The notes under the pieces are model-generated. The model did not search any database and was not told where the DNA came from. It saw only the letters and a list, made by a program, of their open reading frames with translations. The position numbers and the translations under genes are program-made. A stretch of 38,336 nt of DNA, taken from Clostridiales bacterium (GTDB lineage: Bacteria; Bacillota; Clostridia; Christensenellales; Borkfalkiaceae). Below are positions 33,772 to 38,336 of the stretch, piece after piece. Numbering within the stretch: the stretch's first letter is position 1; every line of letters starts with the position of its first letter. The DNA is taken from positions 1 to 38,336 of the forward strand of contig JAMPAF010000017.1 of the NCBI GenBank assembly GCA_023667345.1. The letters run 5' to 3'.

Positions 33772-34136
33772 TTACTTTTGAGGTTGACGATATACGGGAT
33801 ATGAACGCCGAGTTGGCGCAGTTTTTGCGCTATCTCAAAAGCTTCGGCGTGGACGAGGACGCGGTGTTCGACAGCAGGCTTATAAGCTGTGAGCTTATAA
33901 CCAACGTCTTGCGGCACTGCGGCGGTTCCGCGTGCTTTTCGGGCGTTTTCGATAACGGCGAAATTGTTATTTCCGTCCGTGCCGAAAACCCGTCGGGAAA
34001 GATTTGCGTGCCCGACCTTCCCTCCGCGCTCGCCGAAGGGGGCAGGGGGCTGTATATCGTAAACGCCATATCGGGCGGCAATGTGATAATTTCGGGCGGC
34101 GACGTTACGGTTAAGCTTATAGTAAAAGGTAATTAA
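33768..34136 (+). CDS. HATPase-fold anti-sigma / serine kinase-like protein
   Basis: 122 residues. N-box CELITNVLRHCGG keeps the Glu42 and Asn46 pair, and the G2 box is intact as GGRGLYIVNAIS (91-102). The G1 region (RAENPSGK) lacks the classical Asp. The protein belongs to the RsbW/SpoIIAB-type HATPase_c group and is the best candidate for the active kinase or anti-sigma of this cassette. Its position after the sigma gene, rather than before it, is unusual. It overlaps the sigma stop codon, so stoichiometry is coupled. Confidence 0.75.
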   Translation: MITFEVDDIRDMNAELAQFLRYLKSFGVDEDAVFDSRLISCELITNVLRHCGGSACFSGVFDNGEIVISVRAENPSGKICVPDLPSALAEGGRGLYIVNAISGGNVIISGGDVTVKLIVKGN

Positions 34137-34165
34137 AAAGCCGTGGGGTTTACTTTACGGCAAAC

Positions 34166-34200
34166 AAAAAAGGCGGGTAAAAACCCGCCTTTAATATTTT
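34166..34200. terminator. Bidirectional terminator of the sigma cassette and the membrane gene
   Basis: AGGCGGGT (34171-34178) and ACCCGCCT (34183-34190) form an 8-bp stem with AAAA loop, flanked by A5 on the left and TTAATATTTT on the right. Confidence 0.85.
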
Positions 34201-34206
34201 CAGTTA

Positions 34207-35940
34207 TTACATTATCTTGCCGAGCTGCTTATACATTTTCGCCATAAGCGCGTCGGAGACAATGTTGCGGTATCTGTTAATGTGCACGAACACCGCGGGG
34301 AAGAAATCGGAGTTGTCGCCGTCGATGGAGTAGTCGGGAACGCCGTTTACCGTGCCCTTGCTCTTTTTAATGAACAGCTCGACGAACTCAACCTTTTCGT
34401 TGTCGGTCAAAGTGTCCATAAACTCGTCGGTCGCGCCGCCGTAAATATATACGGTGCGGGTGGGCTCTTCGGGCTCTTCCAAGGGAGCGGAGAGGGGTTC
34501 GACCACGGGAGCGGGCTCTTCAACCTCTTCGGTTTCAGGCGTAACGACGGGCAAGGGTTCGTAAGATTCGGGCATATAGTCGGGCGCAACGTACGCGGGC
34601 TCTTCAACCTCTTCGGCAAGCTCGGGAGCGTCCTCGACTACGGGCAGACGAGCATACTCGGGCTCGGGTGCGGGTTCGGCAGCCTTTTCAAGCGGCGTAT
34701 ATGCGGTTGCTGCCGTTTCCTGAGGGGTAAACGCGGGGTCGTTGAATACGGGTATCTGCTGAGCTTCCGACGTGGGAGCGGCAACGCCCTTTTTGTATCT
34801 CGCGTTGTCGACCGCCGTTCTTACCGCCGCATTAACGAGCGAAATAACAAGCACAACCAACAGAAGCCAGAGGTACAAGCCCGTGCTAAGTCCATCGGTT
34901 ACGAAGGATAAAATCACGATTGCCGCCGCGAAAATTATAGTCAGAATGTATCTTACCAGCGCGAACGTGTTCGAAAGACCGTTTTTGCAGGGTGAGCGGT
35001 CGTTTTTGTATTTCTTGCCGGTGCTAAGCCCTATTACGTCGAATATAAGGTTTACAACGGTCAGCACCGCTACGAGTATGAGAAGGATATATACGACAAG
35101 CGAAATAATGCCGTCCTTTCCGCCTTGCGCCATTTCGGCGAGTTGGGGAATCATATCCTTTATTACGAGAAGAATATTGATGCCGAATATTCCGAGGTAA
35201 CCAGTTTCGCCTGCGGAAATAAACGTTGCCTTGTCGCCCGCTTTCAGCTTTCCCGAAAGGTCGCCGAGGGGAGTGGCAAGCTTGGGTATAAACATCGTTA
35301 TATCCAAAAGGGCTATAACGCCCAAAACCGAAAGGAGCAGAGCTATAACTTTGGATACGCCTATGCTTCCCTTCGAGGAAACCGTCTGAATAATCGCCAT
35401 TAAAAGCGAGCCGCCGAATGCGAGGAGGAAATTATAGTCCGTCCAGACAAGGGTGTTGGTGTTTACAAGGAAGAATGTGGTGTACGCAATGTAGGTTAAA
35501 GTAACCAGCATTATAAGTACTTCCACGCCGAGAGCGCATCTTGCGCTCGTGTTCTTTTTCTTGCTTCCCAGAAAGATGGGGATGAGCATCAACAGCGAGA
35601 TGGCGCATACGACCGCGTACAGCACGCCGATAAGCGACATAAAGTCAAACTTGCCTTCGGTGTAGCCGTAAAACGTGAGGAAATAACTGCCCTCGGGGAG
35701 CTTGATAATCTCTTTGCCTATGATGCCGTTGAACATCGAGGGGAGATATCTGAACATCATGCTGTTCGGCAAATTGCTTTTATCGAACTGGAAGAGCGGT
35801 ACAAACAACCCCGCCAAAAGGCAGAGCATTGCGATAAAGTAAGTCGTCGTGGCGATTACTTTTCTGGTTTTGTTCTTCTTTTTCTCTTTTGCCGAATTGT
35901 CGACCGTCTGAGCCTCGTTTGCGAGCGCCTTTTCTTTCAT
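34207..35940 (-). CDS. Large multi-pass membrane protein with acidic linker, unknown function
   Basis: 577 residues. A Lys-rich N-terminus (about 1-26) precedes roughly nine hydrophobic segments up to residue 375. A Glu/Pro/Ala/Val-rich low-complexity region follows (about 385-500; many EEPA/PEPE-like words). The C-terminal globular stretch (about 505-577) opens TDEFMDTLTDNEKVEFVELFI and continues through YSIDGDNSDFFPAVFVHINRY to the stop. That end looks conserved rather than disordered. No enzyme motif was seen. The gene has its own promoter and terminator, so it stands alone. Possibly an envelope or scaffold protein of this lineage (inference). Confidence 0.75.
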   Translation of the reverse strand: MKEKALANEAQTVDNSAKEKKKNKTRKVIATTTYFIAMLCLLAGLFVPLFQFDKSNLPNSMMFRYLPSMFNGIIGKEIIKLPEGSYFLTFYGYTEGKFDFMSLIGVLYAVVCAISLLMLIPIFLGSKKKNTSARCALGVEVLIMLVTLTYIAYTTFFLVNTNTLVWTDYNFLLAFGGSLLMAIIQTVSSKGSIGVSKVIALLLSVLGVIALLDITMFIPKLATPLGDLSGKLKAGDKATFISAGETGYLGIFGINILLVIKDMIPQLAEMAQGGKDGIISLVVYILLILVAVLTVVNLIFDVIGLSTGKKYKNDRSPCKNGLSNTFALVRYILTIIFAAAIVILSFVTDGLSTGLYLWLLLVVLVISLVNAAVRTAVDNARYKKGVAAPTSEAQQIPVFNDPAFTPQETAATAYTPLEKAAEPAPEPEYARLPVVEDAPELAEEVEEPAYVAPDYMPESYEPLPVVTPETEEVEEPAPVVEPLSAPLEEPEEPTRTVYIYGGATDEFMDTLTDNEKVEFVELFIKKSKGTVNGVPDYSIDGDNSDFFPAVFVHINRYRNIVSDALMAKMYKQLGKIM

Positions 35941-36026
35941 TGGATAGTCTCCGTTTCATTTTTTGCGCCGCGCCGTAAAATAAGACGCGCGCCGTTTTGC
36001 CTAAAATTAAACTTTTCAGTTACCTT

Positions 36027-36055
36027 ATTGTAATACAATTACGCGCGTATGTCAA
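36027..36055 (-). promoter_or_regulatory. Promoter of the large membrane protein gene
   Basis: On the minus strand TTGACA (36055-36050) and TACAAT (36032-36027) with a 17-base spacer. GGAG lies 9 bases before the ATG at 35940. Confidence 0.75.
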
Positions 36056-36204
36056 GACGTAGAGGTACAATTTGTATTTAACTTTTATTATTTTTTGTCT
36101 CTTTCTTTGTCGCTTTTGACAAAGCGGCGCACATAAGCGCGCAATCGCCTTATAAATATTGTTGCCTTATTGCCGTTTATAAATTCTCTTTTTGTGCAAA
36201 GTGG

Positions 36205-36233
36205 TTGAAAATAAGTAAAATTGCGTATATAAT
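36205..36233 (+). promoter_or_regulatory. Promoter of the HTH / S41 peptidase unit
   Basis: TTGAAA (36205-36210), 17 bases, TATAAT (36228-36233). Leader about 70 bases. Confidence 0.8.
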
Positions 36234-36245
36234 AAAGGTAACGGT

Positions 36246-36289
36246 TTTGCCGCCGAAACCCGTTCGTTGGGGGATATGTGGGCGGCAAA
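36246..36289 (+). promoter_or_regulatory. Hairpin in the leader of the HTH gene
   Basis: TTTGCCGCC (36246-36254) pairs with GGCGGCAAA (36281-36289) over a 26-base loop that itself can pair ACCC with GGG(T). The stem ends 9 bases before the GGAG ribosome site at 36299-36302, so it could affect translation. No known riboswitch class was recognised. Confidence 0.45.
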
Positions 36290-36309
36290 CTTAAAATCGG
36301 AGCGGTAAT

Positions 36310-36660
36310 ATGGCTGAAGCAATCACATTACAGGCGGGCGGAAGTCTGCTTTCAAAACTATTGAACGAGGCGGTAAAAACCCGCTCAGGCAGTCTTCCTT
36401 CGGGGCGCGAACTTGCGCCCTTTGCCGAAGCGTTCGGGGATAAAGATATGGTTGAAACCTGTCTTGCGCTGTTCGAAAACGATTTAAACGTGAGCAAGAC
36501 GGCGGCGGGGCTGTATATGCACCGCAACACGCTCATATACAGAATCGCGAAATTGAAACGGCTAACGGGGCTCGACGTGTGCAGGTTTGCCGACGCCGTG
36601 TCGTTCATAATTTTATACAGAAGTTACCTCGAGGAGAACGGGAAAAGTGGAAAAGGCTGA
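36310..36660 (+). CDS. Stand-alone PucR/CdaR-type helix-turn-helix protein
   Basis: 116 residues. Residues about 50-105 match the C-terminal HTH_30 domain of PucR/CdaR regulators: NDLNVSKTAAGLYMHRNTLI, then YRIAKLKRLTGLD and a closing VSFIILYRSYL helix. The long sensory and GGDEF-like parts of normal PucR proteins are absent; only a 45-residue N-terminal stretch precedes the HTH. The last 14 bases overlap the S41 peptidase gene, so the two are coupled. It may regulate its own unit, but its targets are unknown. Confidence 0.82.
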   Translation: MAEAITLQAGGSLLSKLLNEAVKTRSGSLPSGRELAPFAEAFGDKDMVETCLALFENDLNVSKTAAGLYMHRNTLIYRIAKLKRLTGLDVCRFADAVSFIILYRSYLEENGKSGKG

Positions 36661-38020
36661 GCAAACACAACAGACGGAAAAAAAAGGAACGCGTAAAAAA
36701 GTTTTAATAGCGCTTGTCGCGCTGGCAATCGCCGTCGTATTTTTCTTCGCGGGGTTCGCCGTGTCGAAGCTCACGATAAAGTACGAGGTATCGTCCTTCG
36801 AGTGGGCTATGAAGATAGTCGGCGAAAACTATTATAAGGACGTGTCCGCGGGCGGCTTTTTGGACGGGTCTTTAAAGGGCATGGTAAATGAAAAGCTCGA
36901 CATATATTCCGCCTATTACACGGCGGAGGAGTACAGCGCGGTGGTCGCTTCCAACAGCGGCAAAAAGAGCGGCGTAGGGATATCGTTTACTTATGTGCCC
37001 GAAAACACTCACCCCGAAAGGCGGGAGGGCGGCATTTTAATAGAGAGCGTCGTCGGCAATTCGCCCGCATATAAAAGCGGGTTGCGCGCGGGCGAGTTCA
37101 TAGAAAGCGCGTCCTATTCGGGCGGTACGGCAACCTTTGAAAGCCGCGACGACTTCACCTCGTTTATAGACGCGCGCGCCGACGGCGAGCAGTTTACGCT
37201 CAACTCCGACCGCGGCGTTTATACCGTGGCGAAGAGCGGCTACACGCAGAGTTACTGCTATATGGCGACCGCCGACAAGCAGTGGACTGTTTCGTACAAC
37301 GGTAACAGCCGCACAATTTCCGAAACGGTCGGGGGAACGGAGTGTCTGCCGGACGGCGCGGCGTACCTGCGGCTCGACCAGTTTTTCGGCAACGCCGCCT
37401 ACGAAATGGGTGAACTTATCGAAAAATTCAATGCCGAAAGCTGCACCTCGCTCATACTCGATTTGCGCGGAAACGGAGGCGGCTACGTCGACGTAATGTG
37501 CGATATCTCGGGCATATTCACGGGGCAACTGCAAAATTCCAACCCGATAGCAATGCGCGCCGTGTTTAAAGACGGTCATACCGAAACCTCGAAAGTTACG
37601 AAAAAGTTTGCCGCCGCGCGATGCCTGCCCGCGGGCACAAAGGTGAGCGTGCTTGCCGACAACGGCACGGCGAGCGCTTCCGAAGCTCTTATCGGCGTTC
37701 TTATCGACAACGGCGTGATTGACTACGGGGATATCTACATCTCCGACTTCGGCGAAGAGTATCTCAAATTTACTGGTACGGAAAATAAGGACTGCCGCAC
37801 GTACGGGAAGGGCATTATGCAGTCGACCTTTGTGAACCCCAAAACGGGCGAGGCGTTAAAGCTGACCACCGCCGAAATCTACTGGCCCAAGGGCAATGTG
37901 AGTATTCACGACGTGGGGTTGAATACCGACATGGGTTGCAGTACCGTGCCGACGGCGTGGGACGTAACCTTCGGCGATATTCAGCTTGCCGAAGCGGTTA
38001 AAGCGATTTACGGAGAGTAG
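36647..38020 (+). CDS. S41 family (CtpA-like) peptidase, membrane-anchored
   Basis: 457 residues. A cytoplasmic N-terminus (about 1-20), one membrane helix (about 21-43), an external helical domain, a PDZ-like domain (about 100-185, with GILIESVVGNSPAYKSGLRAG) and the tail-specific protease domain. SLILDLRGNGGGYVDVM and DNGTASASEALIG supply the oxyanion region and catalytic Ser; the Lys of the dyad is in TYGKGIMQSTF. These enzymes process envelope proteins outside the membrane; in Bacillus the relatives CtpB and CtpA act in signalling and envelope maintenance. The start is GTG 36647, inside the end of the HTH gene. Substrate unknown. Confidence 0.9.
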   Translation: MEKAEQTQQTEKKGTRKKVLIALVALAIAVVFFFAGFAVSKLTIKYEVSSFEWAMKIVGENYYKDVSAGGFLDGSLKGMVNEKLDIYSAYYTAEEYSAVVASNSGKKSGVGISFTYVPENTHPERREGGILIESVVGNSPAYKSGLRAGEFIESASYSGGTATFESRDDFTSFIDARADGEQFTLNSDRGVYTVAKSGYTQSYCYMATADKQWTVSYNGNSRTISETVGGTECLPDGAAYLRLDQFFGNAAYEMGELIEKFNAESCTSLILDLRGNGGGYVDVMCDISGIFTGQLQNSNPIAMRAVFKDGHTETSKVTKKFAAARCLPAGTKVSVLADNGTASASEALIGVLIDNGVIDYGDIYISDFGEEYLKFTGTENKDCRTYGKGIMQSTFVNPKTGEALKLTTAEIYWPKGNVSIHDVGLNTDMGCSTVPTAWDVTFGDIQLAEAVKAIYGE

Positions 38021-38336
38021 GGGAAGTGAGAGTGAGCAATTAGGAATTAGGAATTAGGAATGCGGAATTATGCTAAGGAATAATTAATAGAACCAACCTC
38101 TTCCGTCTGCTACGCAGCCACCTTCCCCTTCAAAGTGGAAGGCGAGGGGTTGCGCGGAAATCTTGCTTTCCCCTTTGAAGGGACGAGCAACGCATTTCTC
38201 AAAACAGCACTGTGCGCTGTTTTGGCGTTGCGAGAGCAGTGAGCGCATACGTCCCGCGCGAACGGCGACCAAACACGCCGTTTCCCTTACGGCGTGTGCG
38301 AAGAGTACCTCGTAGAGGGGATAGAGGTTGATTATT
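38021..38336. repeat. Composite intergenic repeat interrupted by a second element
   Basis: No gene was seen. Bases 38040-38182 and 38303-38336 match the repeat at 19033-19216, including TATGCTAAGGAATAATTAAT and the AGAGGTTGATTATT end. Between them about 120 bases (38183-38302) have no counterpart in the 19 kb copy. These carry their own hairpins: GGGACG/CGTCCC (38180 and 38250), AAAACAGC/GCTGTTTT, and ACACGCCG/CGGCGTGT. The window ends at the edge of the repeat. Confidence 0.75.

Larger units (their letters stand above)
35941..36309. other. Divergent intergenic region with two promoters
   Basis: No gene was seen. It holds the promoter of the membrane gene (36027-36055), the promoter of the HTH/S41 unit (36205-36233), and the structured leader at 36246-36289. 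Confidence 0.7.

Noticed and set aside
38084-38272. 62-codon minus-strand reading frame at the window end
   Set aside because: It runs through the composite repeat and its insertion; no start signal or domain.

Overview
The window looks like a chromosomal segment of an anaerobic, Gram-positive-type bacterium of the Clostridia (Bacillota). The evidence is a complete Rnf ferredoxin:NAD+ complex in the clostridial order C-D-G-E-A-B, flanked by its usual clostridial companions (an ApbE flavin transferase, a NusG-domain-II protein and a 'Gx transporter'), a DegV protein, a tig-clpP-clpX-lon-engB block, an RqcH/NFACT protein and SigB/SigF-type partner-switching genes. Base composition is close to balanced. 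Intergenic spaces are crowded with short palindromic repeats, as in many uncultured gut Clostridia. I cannot place it at genus level from the sequence alone. No tRNA, rRNA, CRISPR array, transposase, phage or plasmid gene was recognised.

Layout. 1-5.1 kb: degV (-), a membrane-bound XRE regulator, a ThrE-type amino-acid exporter and gltX (+). 5.4-10.3 kb (+): a 1001-residue ABC ATPase-permease fusion, then apbE and a NusG-domain-II gene. 10.3-10.9 kb: gene-free repeat cluster. 11-17.5 kb (-): Gx transporter followed by rnfC, D, G, E, A and B, almost without gaps. 17.7-19.0 kb (+): M18 aminopeptidase. 19.3-22.1 kb (-): rqcH followed by three small membrane-protein genes, two of them predicted tail-anchored winged-helix proteins. 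22.3-30.7 kb (+): trigger factor, clpP, clpX, lon, a DUF3592 gene, engB, an SDR oxidoreductase and a small membrane protein. 30.8-32.1 kb (-): citrate synthase. 32.4-34.1 kb (+): four overlapping genes, STAS anti-anti-sigma / degenerate anti-sigma-like ATPase fold / sigma factor / second HATPase. 34.2-35.9 kb (-): large membrane protein with an acidic linker. 36.3-38.0 kb (+): stand-alone PucR-type HTH protein coupled to an S41 peptidase. 38.0-38.3 kb: composite repeat.

How the genes work together. Rnf couples ferredoxin oxidation to NAD+ reduction and ion export; ApbE would load covalent FMN onto RnfG and RnfD. Both subunits carry unusual flavinylation sites here: RnfG has two FMN-binding-like domains, and RnfD has Pro in place of Ala in its motif. 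The tig-to-engB block is protein folding and quality control plus ribosome assembly, next to the ribosome-rescue factor RqcH on the other strand. The most unusual regulatory unit is the sigma cassette at 32.4-34.1 kb. Its second gene aligns without gaps to the N-terminal half of SpoIIAB and keeps Arg20 and Glu46, but has lost the ATP-binding Asn50 and the later ATP boxes, while a second HATPase with an intact N-box follows the sigma gene. Two genes (the XRE regulator and apbE) have near-consensus promoters whose -10 box ends only 6 bases before the start codon, which predicts leaderless mRNAs.

These calls rest on motif recognition by eye; comparisons with named family members are from memory.
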